A stretch of 64,000 nucleotides of DNA, from positions 42,947,034 to 43,011,033 of the forward strand of contig OX419762.1 of NCBI GenBank assembly GCA_948567375.1, written 5' to 3'. This document shows, one piece after another, positions 22,901 to 34,242 of the stretch. Within the stretch, counting starts at the first letter, position 1. Every line of letters begins with the position of its first letter. The notes beneath the pieces were generated by a model. It ran no database searches. It saw only the letters and a list, made by a program, of their open reading frames with translations, and was not told the DNA's origin. The position numbers and the translations under genes are program-made. This stretch comes from Lunularia cruciata (lineage: Eukaryota > Streptophyta > Marchantiopsida > Lunulariales > Lunulariaceae).

Positions 22901-23593
22901 TCCACAGATTGGTCTTGTGCAATCGGCTTGATCCACATCAAAAATATAGACTTATCTTCCTCTAAAGCTTGCTCTATGGCGGCTTTACTAACAAACTTCC
23001 CTTCTAGGGACTCATCTCTCTTCCAAGCTTGCACCATGGTTGCCTTCTTGGCAAACTTCCCATCTTGGGACTTCGCTTCCTTCAAGGTTTGCTCTATGGC
23101 TACCTTCTTGACAAACTTCCCATCTTGGGATTGACTATTCTTAGGTGTCTTACTTGGAGGTGCCAGACAACCTAATCGGAAATTCCTACCTTGGTGTTGT
23201 ACTTGAATTCGGCATCGGGTCCAATCAAATTGAACCTTATGATGTTCAAGGCAAGGTAGACCCATAATGATATCATAGTGTAGAGGTGCCACTACAAAAC
23301 CTCATACACTCCAAATACTCCTTCCCAATCTTGAAGGTAACAGGATGCGAGGTGCCAAATGCAGAACCCTTTCTACCATCTGCATCATCAAACTACTTCC
23401 AATCACTGGCTTGATAGGAATACCTAATTCCTTTGCTACTTGCATAGACATCAATTCTCTGAACTTCCAAAATCAACTAAAATCCTACAACCCCGATTAG
23501 ATATCATACCTTGCAAGTGAAGCAGACTTGCATAGGTCAAGCCTTCAATCCCATTGGAACTAATCAAGCTCCTAGTAGGCGGCTCAAAATCTC
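19915..23593 (-). pseudogene. pol, F2b (protease to chromodomain, several breaks)
   Basis: Order on the minus strand: protease (about 23600-23160; VMGLPCLEHHKVQFDWTR at 23280), lysine-rich linker with repeated SQDGKF(A/V)KKA, RT (22800-21968; [13 protein letters not shown]-type, [22 protein letters not shown]), RNase H (21934-21614; [24 protein letters not shown]), integrase zinc finger and core (21586-20656; HDLPIASHMGVDKT, SLDLITSLP, HPQTDGQTKRANR), and chromodomain (ATWEPLSHLQNAQ near 20050). There are frameshifts at RT residue [10 protein letters not shown] and in the chromodomain linker. The frame runs into the 3' LTR and stops at 19915. Confidence 0.88.
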
Positions 23594-24499
23594 CTACTGG
23601 GATTCCTTGTTTCCTTGATCATTCTGCTCCACAACCTCCACTTGTGCAACTTGTTGAGGTCGTCCATTCTTGAGTGGACATTCAGCAATGCAATGCCCTA
23701 ATTGGCGACAATAAAAACAACCACCATTTTGTCACAATTTCTCCTTGTCTGCCATGCCAAGTGGTCTTTGTTGAATTGCATCAATCTCCATTGGTGTTGG
23801 CTCCTCCACTTGTGTGTAGTGTATTGGTAGGCTTTGTGGAGGTCGAGGTCAAGACCAAGTTGTTGCCACCAAGGAATCAAAATGTTTGGCCAACCGCATA
23901 GCTTCCTCCAAGTGTTGTGGCTCTTGCATGGTTACCTCTAATTTGGTTCTTGCCTTCAAGCCCCTCACAAATTGATCCAGAGCTTCACCTTCCAAAATAT
24001 CTGGAATTTGCATGATGGTGTTTTGGAACTGCGTGATGTAACTTCTTACAGAGCCAATATGTTTCAACTCTACCAACTTATCCCGTGCAGATTGTGTGGC
24101 ATTTATAGCTTGGAACCAACTAATTATTGTACTCTTGAATTCTACCCATGTCAAGATTGGTGCAACCATTTGTCGTTTGGCTTGCTCCATTGGGAATCTC
24201 CACCATAGCTTTGCTACTCCATCCAATTAGCTAGAAGCCAAGAGAATCTGTTTTTGCTCATCTTGTAGATTGGTAGCTTCAAAATAACATTCACAATCAA
24301 ACACAAAATTCTCCACTGCACCCAAGAGATTCTTGCCTTCAAATACCTTGGGTTTAGGGAATCTGATCCAATCTTCTCCTTCTCGAATTGGTACTCTCTC
24401 TACCTACTCTTGTCATCAAAGATCTCATTCATCCAACAATCGAGTAAGGTACTCAATTTGTTGTTGCATAGCAAGGATAACATCAGGTATTGCCACCAT
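23594..24499 (-). pseudogene. gag, F2b
   Basis: Starts at ATG 24499 (MVAIPDVILAMQQQIEYL) and ends at TAG 23594-23596. It contains the gag core (MDGVAKLWWRFPMEQAKRQM, FVRGLKARTKLEVTMQEP) and a CCHC knuckle, CFYCRQLGHCIAEC, near 23700. Early stops occur in the RDQQQR region, as in other F2 copies. Pol follows in the -1 frame with a short overlap. Confidence 0.82.
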
Positions 24500-24761
24500 G
24501 GTTGCTCCTCTATCACACCACTCTCTAATCTACCTAATTTATTAACAGCACATCCACCGTTCTCCATAAGTTACAACCGGAAGCACCAAGGGTTCTTGAG
24601 ATATGGTGATCATATGCAAAAAATCTTGTCCAAAGTGCAAGGTGATGAACTGTGTGAAATGATGCTTGGGTAGTATTTGGACACAAAAATCCCAATGGTT
24701 CAATGGAAGTGGATTTGGTGGTCCATAAATTCCATCCATCCCATTCCTGCTCTGATACCAA

Positions 24762-25186
24762 TGTAAGAGACCGAATCCAAGGAGAGAAATAGGAGAATGG
24801 AAACTCACATTGGGACACTTGAATGAGGGAAAAATCCAAATGCCTAGCATGAGCTTTGGCTTTGGTATTTATAGGTAGCAAACAAGGCCCTTGAGAAGCT
24901 TCTCAAGAAGCTTCCTCAAGCCGCTTTCTTGGAGTGCAATCCAAGTTAACTAGGAAGCTTCTCAAGAGCTTCCTTCTAGTAGCCACCTACTTGGCGTGCA
25001 AGCTAAGCTAGTTAGAAGCTTCTAAAAGCTTCCTTCTAGAAGCTACTTACTTGAGGTGCAAGCTAAGCTAACTGGGAACCTTCCCAAGAAGCTTCCTAGA
25101 TACTTCCAGAATATTCTAGGCTACTTTGTCTTATGTGCTACTTTGTAAGCCTGACTAACTTCGTTGCTAAACTCCATATTGTTACA
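24762..25186 (-). repeat. F2b 5' LTR (425 bp)
   Basis: Antisense LTR from TGTAAGAGACC to ATTGTTACA; the primer binding site lies at 24749-24760 on its internal side (antisense CTCTGATACCA). It contains three U3 repeat units with GAAGCTTC and TTCTAGAAGC motifs. Confidence 0.93.
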
Positions 25187-25276
25187 AGGCCCTTGAGAAG
25201 CTTCTCAAGAAGCTTCCTTGAGCCGCTTTCTTAGAGTGCAAGCTAAGTTAACCAGGAAGCTTCCCAAGAAGCTTCT
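25187..25276 (-). repeat. F2c 3' LTR, inner piece fused to pol
   Basis: U3 sequence (AGGCCCTTGAGAAGCTTC...) continues the LTR interrupted by F2b, then passes directly into the chromodomain coding sequence at the shared trinucleotide CTT, marking a microhomology deletion. Confidence 0.8.
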
Positions 25277-28200
25277 TTCCAAAGGACCTTGTACTCCATA
25301 TGTTGTTAGCGTCCTTGTTGGATGTGGCAATGCGTAAGGATACGATCAACTTCGTACTCCTCATGATCATTGGTAGAGATAGGGGGAGGAGGAGGTTGGA
25401 CTGAAGAGGAAAAAGAAGAGGGATTGGGAACAAAGGGTTTCAACTTGGAAACACAAAAGATAGGATGGATGGGCATATGACAAGGCAAGGCAAGTCAATA
25501 AGCAATAGGAGAGACAATTTTGATGGCATCAAAAGGTCCTATCCAATTAGGGGCAAGTTTACAAACTTGGGTATCAAGTGGGAGGGGTAGATTACTAGAG
25601 AATAGCATAACTTTGTCACCGACTTCAAAGGTGAGATCACGACGATGGTGGTCTACATATTGTTTTTGATGATTTTGAGCAACAAGGAGGTGAGATTTGG
25701 TTTTTTGGAGAGATTTAGATATGGTTGTCAAGAAGATTGAAGTATGAGGGACCTAAGATGGAGGAGGAGCATGAAGAGAACATGGGACAAGCAGATCTTG
25801 GCCAAAATTGAGAAAGAAAAGAGAATTCGGTGCTTGCCTATTTAGAATTGTTGTATGCAAACTCCATAGCTGCAAGACATTCATCCCAATTGGTATGGTG
25901 AATGTTGACAAAGGCATAAAGCATATCTTCCAAGGTGTGATTTGCACATTCAGTTTGTCCATCAGTTTGAGGGTGATAGACTGTGGACAAAGCAAGCTTG
26001 GTGCCAAGTATCTGGAAGAGGGCTTGCCAAAACTTTTCGATGAAGCAAGGATCACGGTCAAAGATGAGTACATGTGGCATCCCATGATGTTTGAATACAT
26101 TATTGAAGTAGAGTTGCGCCAAGGTTGGAGCATCCACAATATCAACCGTTGGTGCCAAATGGATTTGCTGACTAAGCTTATCCACAAACACCACAATTGT
26201 TGTGTGACCTTGTGGTGTCTTGGGCAAGGAGGTGATGAGATCTAAGCTCACATGTTCACAACGAGTAGTTGGAATGGGAAGTGGCTGAAGGAGTCCACTC
26301 GGCTTTTGGTTACTGGCCTTGTTGCGTTGAAAACTCTCACACGATTGGACAAACTCCCAAACAACTCATGTCATGTTGGGCCACTACCATTGGCATTGGA
26401 GGGTACCCATGGTCTTGTCCACCCCCATGTGACCAGCTATTGGTAAATCATGGGCTTCTTGAAGGCGCACAAGTCGGAGATCACCTTTGGTTGGAACATA
26501 GATCCAGTCCGTATGGAATAGAAGGCCTTCCTTGAAGGAGAAGGTGTTGTACTCCTTGTTGCCTATTGTCAAACAACTATGTGCCATTTGGAAGAAGGGA
26601 TCTTGTTGTAGAGCTGACCAAAACTTGTTATGGACCTCAAGGTCAATTGACACCATCGTAATTGCCACCGTGATGAGAGGAAGAGACTTCAAATTAGGTT
26701 GTCGTGATAGAGCATCAGGCATGACATGGAACCAACTTGGTTTGTACTCAAGTTTGATGTCAAACAATTGGAGTTGCTCTTCCTATCGATGATGTCAACT
26801 CTTCATGTGTTCCAAGTGTAAGGTCTGCAACAATGGCTTGTGATCAGTTTGCATGACCACTTGTTTCCCTAAGAGGTAATGCCTCCATACTTTGGTGGCA
26901 TATACCATTGCAAGTTTTTGCCGATCTCAAGTAGAGTAATTTCTTTCAACTTTATTTAGTCGGCAAGACAAAAAGGCAATGGGATTTAGTCCATTTGGGA
27001 ATTCTTGTTGCAACACAGCTCCAATTGCAAAGTTAGAAGCATCAAAATTCAACCACACAAGGTAGTTGAGGATCATATGGTTGGAGAATGGGTCTTGAAG
27101 ACACCATATGCTTTAACTTTTGGAATGTTTCTTCATGCTTGGTGGTCCACAAGAAACTCGAGTTCTTTCCCAAGAGATCATTCAATGGTGCAGCCACATG
27201 AGCATAATAGTGAATGAACTGCCGGTAAAAACTAGCCAATCCATTGAATGCCCATACTTTTGTAGCATCCTTTGGGGTAGGCCAATCAGTAATGGCCTTG
27301 ATCTTCTCTTCTTCCATCTTGATCCCTTCTGATGAGATCTTATGACCCAAGAAGGTAACCTACTTCTGCCAAAAGGCACACTTCGACTTCTTGCAGTAAA
27401 ATTTCCATTGTTGTAGTTGTCTTAGGACTTCTTGCACATGATTCACGTGTTCTACCTCTGTCTTGCTATAGATTAAGATATTATCCAAGAATATCACCAC
27501 AGACTGGTCTAATATTCCCTCCAACACCCAATGCATCTAATCCATGAAGATTGTTGGAGCATTAGTGAATTCAAAAGGTAGGACTCTCCACTCAAAATGC
27601 CTATACCTTATGAGAAAGGCAATCTTTTGCACATCCTCTCTTTCAATAGGAATCTGCCAATAGCTACTATGAAGATCCAACTTGGAAAAGTAGCGTGCTC
27701 CACTTAGTTGATCAAGTAAGTCATCAGTCTAAGGCAAGGGATATGCATTTTCATGGTTTGCTTATTGGGCCCATGGTATTCAATACAGAAACAAAGTACT
27801 CCATCCTTCTTTGGAACAAATAGTACCAGTGCTCCCCAAAGAGAGGTATTATGTTGTATAAAATCCTTCTCCAACAACTCTATAAGTGTTGTTTTCAACT
27901 CCTCCAACTCCTTTGGTGAGAGCCGATAGATTGGTCTACTCATTGGAGTACTCCTTGGCAATAACTTGATCTTGAAGAGCATACCTCAATCGGAGGGTAA
28001 TCCCTTTGGCAGATCATCCGGAAACACGTCCGCAAACTCTTGAACTATCCAATCAACCATTGCTTGATGAGGCTCTTGGCCCTCCCAGATTTTTCTTGTG
28101 CAATCAGCTTGATCTACACCGCAAATACAACCTTATCTTCCTCCAAAACTTGCTCTATGGATGCTTTACTAACAAACTTCCCTTCCAGTGACTCATCTCT

Positions 28201-28774
28201 CTTCCAAGCTTGCTCCATGGTTGCCTTCTTGGCAAACTTCCCATCTTGGGATTCATCTTCTTTCTTGATTTTCTCTATGGCTATCTTCTTGACAAATTCC
28301 CATCTTGGGACTGACTATTCTTAGATGTCTTACTCAAAGGTGCCAGACAACCTAATCGGAAATTCCTATCTTGGTGTTGTACTTGAATTTATCATTAGGT
28401 CCAATCAAATTGAACCTTATGACGTTCAAGCCAAAGTAGACCCAGAATGATATCATAGTGTAGAGGTGTCACTACAAACCTCATACACCCCAAATGCTCC
28501 TTCCCAATCTTGAAGGTAATAGGATGTGAGGTGCGGAATGCAAAACCCTTTCTACCATTTGGCATCATTAAACCACTTTCAAACGTTGGCTTGATAGGAA
28601 TACTCAATTCCTTTGCTACTTGCATAGACATGCAATTCTTTGAACTTCTAGAATCAACCAAAATCCTACAACCTTGATTGGATATCATACCTTGTAAGTG
28701 AAGCAAACTTGCATAGATCAAGCCTTCAATCCCATTGGACCTAATCAAGCTCCCAATAGGCGGCTCGAAATCTC
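25276..28774 (-). pseudogene. pol, F2c
   Basis: Minus-strand order: protease (28748-28395; ILVDSRSSKNCMSMQ, GLLWLERHKVQFDWT), linker, RT N-lobe (27982-27704; [19 protein letters not shown]), RT palm (about 27510; LDNILIYS with the first D of the DD pair changed to N), connection (27350-27042), RNase H, integrase zinc finger (26767-26384; HDLPIAGHMGVDKT), integrase core (26251-25838; SLDLITSLPKTPQGH, LIFDRDPCF, HPQTDGQTECANH) and the start of the chromodomain linker (25495-25276). The protease triad is DSR instead of DSG. Many stops are present. Confidence 0.85.
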
Positions 28775-29680
28775 CTATTGCTATTCCTTGTTTCCTTAAT
28801 CATTCTGTTCCACAATCTCTATCTAGGCAACTTGTCGAGGTCGTCCATTCCTAAGTGGCCATTCAGTAATAAAATGTTCAACTTGGCAACAATAAAAACA
28901 ACCTCCATTTTGTACCAATCTTTCTCTATCCGTTGTACCAAGTGGTCTCCATTGGATAGCATCAATCTCCATTGGTGCCGTTTCTTCCACCCGTGCATAA
29001 TGTACTGGTAGGCCTTGTGGAGCTTGAGGTCAAGACCAAGTTGTCACAACCAAGGAATCAAAGCACTCAACCAATTGCATTGCTTCTTTTACGTTTTGTA
29101 GTTCCTACATGGTCACTTCCAATTTGGTTCATGACATCAATCCCCGCACAAATTGATCCATAACTTCACCTTCTTGTATATTTGGAATCTGCATGATGAT
29201 GTTCTAAAATTGTGTGATGTAGCTCCTTACTAATCCAACTTGCTTCAACTCCACCAATTTATCTTGTGCGGCTCGGGTGGCATTTATAGTTTGAAACCAC
29301 CCCAATATTGCATCCTTGAACTCAGCCCATGTCAAAATTGGTGCAACAATTTATTGTTCAGCTCGCTCCACTTGAAATCGCCACCAAAGTTTTGCCACAC
29401 CATCTAATTGGCTAGAGGCCAAGAGAATATTTTCCGTTCATCTTGAAGATTGGTGGCTTCAAAGTATCATTCACAGTCAAACATAAAATTCTCCACTGTG
29501 CCAGGAAGATTCTTGCCTTCAAATACCTTGGGTTTTGGAAATCAAATGCAATCTTCTCTATCTTGAATTGGCACTCTCTCTATATGTTCTTGTCATTGCT
29601 GATCTTGTTCATCTAGCAATCGAGTAAGGTGCTCAATTTGTTGCTGAATCGCAAGGATAACATCAGGTATTGCCGCTATA
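28775..29680 (-). pseudogene. gag, F2c (start lost)
   Basis: Similarity to F2 gag extends from an ATA where F2b and F2e have ATG (near 29679) to the gag/pol junction near 28775. The CCHC knuckle near 28900 is partly degraded. Numerous stops and indels leave no frame over 80 codons. Confidence 0.75.
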
Positions 29681-29949
29681 GATATTACTCTATCCCACTA
29701 CTCCCACTTTATCTAATTGATTAACACATAGATGCAGCACGTCCACCATTCTCCATAAGTTACAACTGGAAGTATCAAGGGCTCCTCAGACACGGTGATC
29801 ATATGTAGAAATCGTGCCCAAAGTGCAAGGTGATGAATTGTGTGAAACTATGCTTGGGTAATATTTGGACATGAAAATCCCAATGGTTTGGCGGAAGTGG
29901 ATTTGGTGGTCCATAAATTCCATCCATCCCATTCCTACTTTGATACCAA

Positions 29950-30349
29950 TATAAAAGACCAAGACCAAGGAGAGAAATAGGAGAATGGAAACTCACATTG
30001 GGACACTTGAATGAGAGAAAACTCCAAATGTCTAGCATGAGCTTTGGCTTTTATATTTATAGGTAGCATACAAGGCCCTTGAGAAGCTTCTCAAGAGGCT
30101 TCCTTGAGCCGCTTTCTTAGAGTGCAAGCCAAGTTAAGCTAGAAGCTTCTCAAGAAGCTTCCTTCTAGAAGCCGCCTACTTGCATGCAAGCTAAGCTAGT
30201 TAGAAGCTACCTACTTGGGGCACAAGTAAACTAGTTAGGAAGCTTCCCAAGAAGCTTCCTAGATGCTTCTAGAATATTCTAGGCTAATTTGGCTTATTCT
30301 CTACTTCATTAGCCTTACTAACTATGTCACTAAACTCCATATTGTTACA
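29950..30349 (-). repeat. F2c 5' LTR (400 bp)
   Basis: Antisense F2 LTR, ends TATAAAAGACC and ATTGTTACA. The primer binding site (antisense TTTGATACCA) adjoins its internal side. AAGCTTC repeats are present but degenerate. Confidence 0.9.
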
Positions 30350-33090
30350 CAACCATTGCTCAATCTGAACCTAAGCCCATGTAGCTTGTAAGATCTGATT
30401 GACTATCTCACAAAGTACATCATGGACCTTAGTGTGCTCCCTGCTTATTGCACATCATAGAAAGTGTACCCCTACATGTCATGAGGGGAACCACATGTGT
30501 ATTGGTCTATCAATCCTATGAGAGTTGGATGTGGGAGACCTAACCTCATATAAAGTGCAATGGAAAACTCCTCAAAAGTGAACCAAAAGTCATCAATCAA
30601 GGGTGAAGCCTAGAGCTAGGCTCCATAGCCTTTCCCTTGCAAGAGAGGATCCTAACTCAATGAAGTCAAGGCACATCAATGAGTTTAGTAAGTGTGTGAG
30701 TGTGCATACGCTCATTGAGATTTGCTTGGAGCTTCCTCGAGTCTAGGGAGCCAAAGTCAATAAATTTTAGTAGAGTTTAGATACTATTCAATATCCTTTC
30801 AAAAGTAAAGCAGTGAGCTTTCTATTCTATTTATTCCATAGGAAGAGTGTTGGTTGAGTTCAAGGAGCTTCAAAACTCCACAACTGCCCAACATATACTT
30901 CATAAGCTCTTCTACCTTAATCAATCATTGTTTATATCCATTGGAATTCCAATCAATCATCTCAAACCATCCAAAGTAGTGCTATAATCACAAGTGAGTA
31001 TATCTAAATTAGTGGGACACTACTTTATAAAGAGTAGAAGTCTATATGAATAATTATAGAGGATATAATTTAGCTACACAGAAATACTATTAGGGAGGTG
31101 ACTGTATAATAGTATAGGAGAATGGATATTGGTATGCAATAAAAACAGAATTATTGTTCAAAATTTATATAGGATTTGAGATGATAAGGTTTATAATAGC
31201 AGATGTTGTAGTTAGAAATGTAATATATAATGTAATTTTTGCAAAGATGAATGCACATCTTCTTGCATGCATAGCAAGTGGAGTAGCAACATCCAAGGTC
31301 TTTAAGTATAAGCATATACAATGGTGTCGTCCCATCCTTCTTGTTATCACACGTGATCACCTTCTTTAGTAAGCATATAAAATGAGGTCATTCTTTTTTG
31401 TTGCTTTAGACTGGAGTTACAGAGAGGTATAGATTTAGAGTTTGACAAAGTACAAAGTTTTTTATAACACCAAACAGACAATGGTCAGGCTATGAGATCT
31501 AAAAATCGAAATTAGGCCCTGGATGTTGAAGTTCTATAATAGACTGCACAAGACCTTATCATAATAAGCAACATAGGATACAATATTTACTTTCTTATTT
31601 GAAGTTACTCTAGAGAGAGTTTATCTTTTTTTTTTTATAAAGAACACTAGCTCGTTCAATCCATATGAAAACAATCCCATTAAGTGAAGCTTCTTGGTTG
31701 GATGTTCCATGTATGTAGGCAGTTTAACTTCCATAGTTTTGATGTGATATAAGAAAATTTTCTCATTGTGATGCTAGGGAGGCTTAGCTTCATCTTTTAC
31801 CTTTGGATTTTATATTCTGAAGGGTTCTTGCCATTGCTATCTATCGTGTATCAGTTCCATTTGAGTATAGTTTGCATTTAACAAAATTCTTTAAGGAAAT
31901 AACTCTTTCCTTGGTATATTCCTCCCTCTATATATTGAAAACCAAAATATAAGGCATGGTTAAGAGATAAAGATTATGTTCATATAGCATGGATAGTTAT
32001 ACATTATAGTGAAATATCTTCATGTTCTTGGTACTTGCACCATACCTTCTAGATACTATTCATTAATTTAGAAGACATTATTATTAACATTCTGGGAAAG
32101 ACTATCAAACTTCCAAAAAGGATAGTCGTTAAACAATCAAATGCATGCTATCCTCGAGACTTGGGCATATTCCTTAGTGATTAAAAAAGAATATAGACTT
32201 ATGTATATGGTTCTGGAAATATATAAAGTTAGTAGAGTTTATGTCATTTCAATAAAAAATACAATTAAAATTTAATGATTAAGAAAATGATTGATATAAA
32301 CATTAATGATTACAGTATCTTTAATTCTTAAATCAGTGCAGTAGAAAGAGAAATTAATCTAAGAGTGGATGAGTATTTCAATTCAAAAAGGAACTAGGTG
32401 CTTAGTGCAAGGAAATTTTTTTATATATGGTGTTATTAAAATTATAATATTATGTTGAATTGTAATTTCTTTTATTGATTCAAACCTTAAAATGTATATC
32501 ATCTAGAAATGCACGGACTGTAACTTCCAAGTATATTCATTTAAAAATGGCAGACTGGACATGTTTTGCAAAGAAACTCACGTCAAACTCCATTATGCCA
32601 GACTAGTACAAAATTACACATACTTTGATATAACGTTTTCCTTGCATGCACTTTTGCAATTCCAAGCAAAATTTGTTAATATGGATCGTTTTGTCGATAA
32701 TCTTTTGAGTAACGACAAATGATGGGATCTTTGATCTTTTGCCTTTGAAATGATTCAATGAATTAGCATCTATTTCTCCACTTTATAGTTAGGACATCCT
32801 TGCACAATGTTAAGGTATTTCCAGGAACGCAGTCGGGTCTTTAAAACTCGTGAATTTTCTCAAGTTACCAAAGCCATATAGTGGCCTCCCGTAATGGAGG
32901 TCGTGTGATTTTACGCGCGAAATATGTGGAGTTAACCGTCGTCTTCCACAAGTAGTAACGGTGAATGATCGGATCGTCAAACGATGCCTCTTCACTTTAG
33001 ATTCTCTACGTTGGAATCTTCGATATGCAAATGATGAATCAGGACTGTTCATCCGCGTCCATTTTCCAATCCGCAAGAGTGTTGGATGAT
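30350..33090. other. Unassigned, no recognisable gene
   Basis: No long frame, LTR, TIR or known domain. The opposing short frames at 31150-31370 are shadows of one another. The segment 32810-33080 is less AT-rich than its surroundings and has an 88-codon minus frame, but nothing identifies it as an exon. Confidence 0.5.
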
Positions 33091-33113
33091 TTCATGAACT
33101 TAAAGTTCATGAA
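33091..33113. repeat. Short perfect palindrome, 10-bp arms
   Basis: TTCATGAACT, three-base spacer TAA, then AGTTCATGAA. It lies 97 bases from the larger foldback at 33210. Confidence 0.85.
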
Positions 33114-33209
33114 CATGGCATCTAGAAAGAAGTTTGTGGAGCAGGGTCCACAGAAAATCATTGACTCTGAATTTCTTGGGGGTCCCGAAAGCATATATAC
33201 CACTTTGTA

Positions 33210-33282
33210 CTTGCCTTGCACTTATCCAGGTGCGACTGCATTTGAGTCAAATACAGTTGAACCTGGATAAGTGCAAGGCAAG
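33210..33282. repeat. Long near-perfect hairpin, 35-bp stem, 3-nt loop
   Basis: The outer 22 bp (33210-33231 and 33261-33282; core GCCTTGCACTTATCC) are perfectly complementary. The inner part continues with two mismatches and one G-T pair to a three-base loop at 33245-33247. A transcript would form a precursor-like stem-loop. Confidence 0.92.
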
Positions 33283-33680
33283 AAATGTAAAATATTCACC
33301 CGTACTTTAACAAATTTGCAGATATGTATATAATAGGGTAAACTAAGGCGAACTTGCATTAAGCGATATATCATTTAGTTATCTCCAGCTGACTGTGTGC
33401 TCCATGATGACAAACATGTAACTAGTTAGTTGAGAAGTGTGTACACGAATTCTATAAACTTTCTGTATACACCACGTACTTCAGATAACCTGTCTTTCAA
33501 GAATGCTTCTCTAGATAAACTTCCCAACCAAACCTGGTGTTGTGGAAACAAAATTTAACTACATGAGCTTCAGGTATGACTCACGTGGGCACTGACAGCA
33601 TTGCGCTTGGTTATTCAACGTGCTTAGTCGCAGTGTAGCTAAAACTGACGCAGAAAGACTGAAAAAGGCGACGGCTTAGG

Positions 33681-33960
33681 ATAACAAGAAGGATGGGAAG
33701 ACCCCCATCAAGTTGTACAAGGAAAAGACGTAGAGGTAAAATGGGGATGCGGAAAAGATAACAAGAAGGGTGGTAAGATCCCATCAAACTGTACAAGGAC
33801 AAAACATAGGGGTAGAATAGTAAACGATGGGACGACCCCATCAAGTTGTACAAGGAAAGACGTAGAGGTAAAATAGGGATGCGGATAGGATAACAAGAAG
33901 GATGGTAAGATTCCATCAAACTGTACAAGGACAAAACATAGGGGTAAAATAGTAAAAGAC
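33681..33960. repeat. Tandem array, four units of about 65-77 bp
   Basis: Units contain CCATCAA(G/A)(T/C)TGTACAAGG followed by GTAGAGGTAAAAT or ATAGGGGTA(A/G)AAT (near 33705, 33781, 33837 and 33913), alternating as a higher-order repeat of about 134 bp. The same motif recurs at 40797-41008. Confidence 0.85.
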
Positions 33961-34242
33961 TATTGGGATATTAGCCGGATAGTATTGGTAAGAGGAATCT
34001 GCCTATGGCACCTAAAATAACAATTTGTGCAATCCTTTTATGGCTCTCTTGTTTCCTTTTACTACTTGTACAGTTGTTCAAAGGAGTGTGTTATCATCTT
34101 GGAGTCAATTGTTGGTATATATTAGAGAGATCCTTTAGGGGGATTTTTATTTGTTATGGTTCATTTTAGAGCTCTCTTATCTACTACTTTGGCCATACCA
34201 TGTTATATATTTCTCTCCTTTTGGTACATGAAACATACATAG

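Larger units (their letters stand above)
19616..25186 (-). mobile_element. F2 copy F2b, nested in F2c LTR
   Basis: Complete structure on the minus strand: 5' LTR (25186-24762), primer binding site, gag, pol, 3' LTR (19980-19616). The target duplication is AGGCA (19611-19615) and AGGCC (25187-25191), one mismatch. Because it lies in the LTR of another F2 element, family F2 was transposing at least twice at different times at this locus. Confidence 0.92.
19488..30349 (-). mobile_element. F2 copy F2c, interrupted by F2b in its 3' LTR
   Basis: Minus-strand F2 element. The 5' LTR is 30349-29950, then leader, gag, pol, and a 3' LTR present as two pieces: 25187-25276 and 19488-19615. The candidate target duplication is CCACC (19483-19487) and CAACC (30350-30354), matching four of five bases. 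A deletion of roughly 190 bp or more has removed the pol end, polypurine tract and start of the 3' LTR. Confidence 0.88.

Noticed and set aside
25808-26245. 145-codon plus-strand frame in F2c
   Set aside because: Antisense of the integrase core, which has clear DDE motifs on the minus strand.
32810-33076. Arg-rich minus frame as a host exon
   Set aside because: No splice sites, start context or homologue recognised; the local base composition alone is weak evidence.
33681-33960. CRISPR-like array
   Set aside because: Units are contiguous tandem repeats without unique spacers, in plant DNA.
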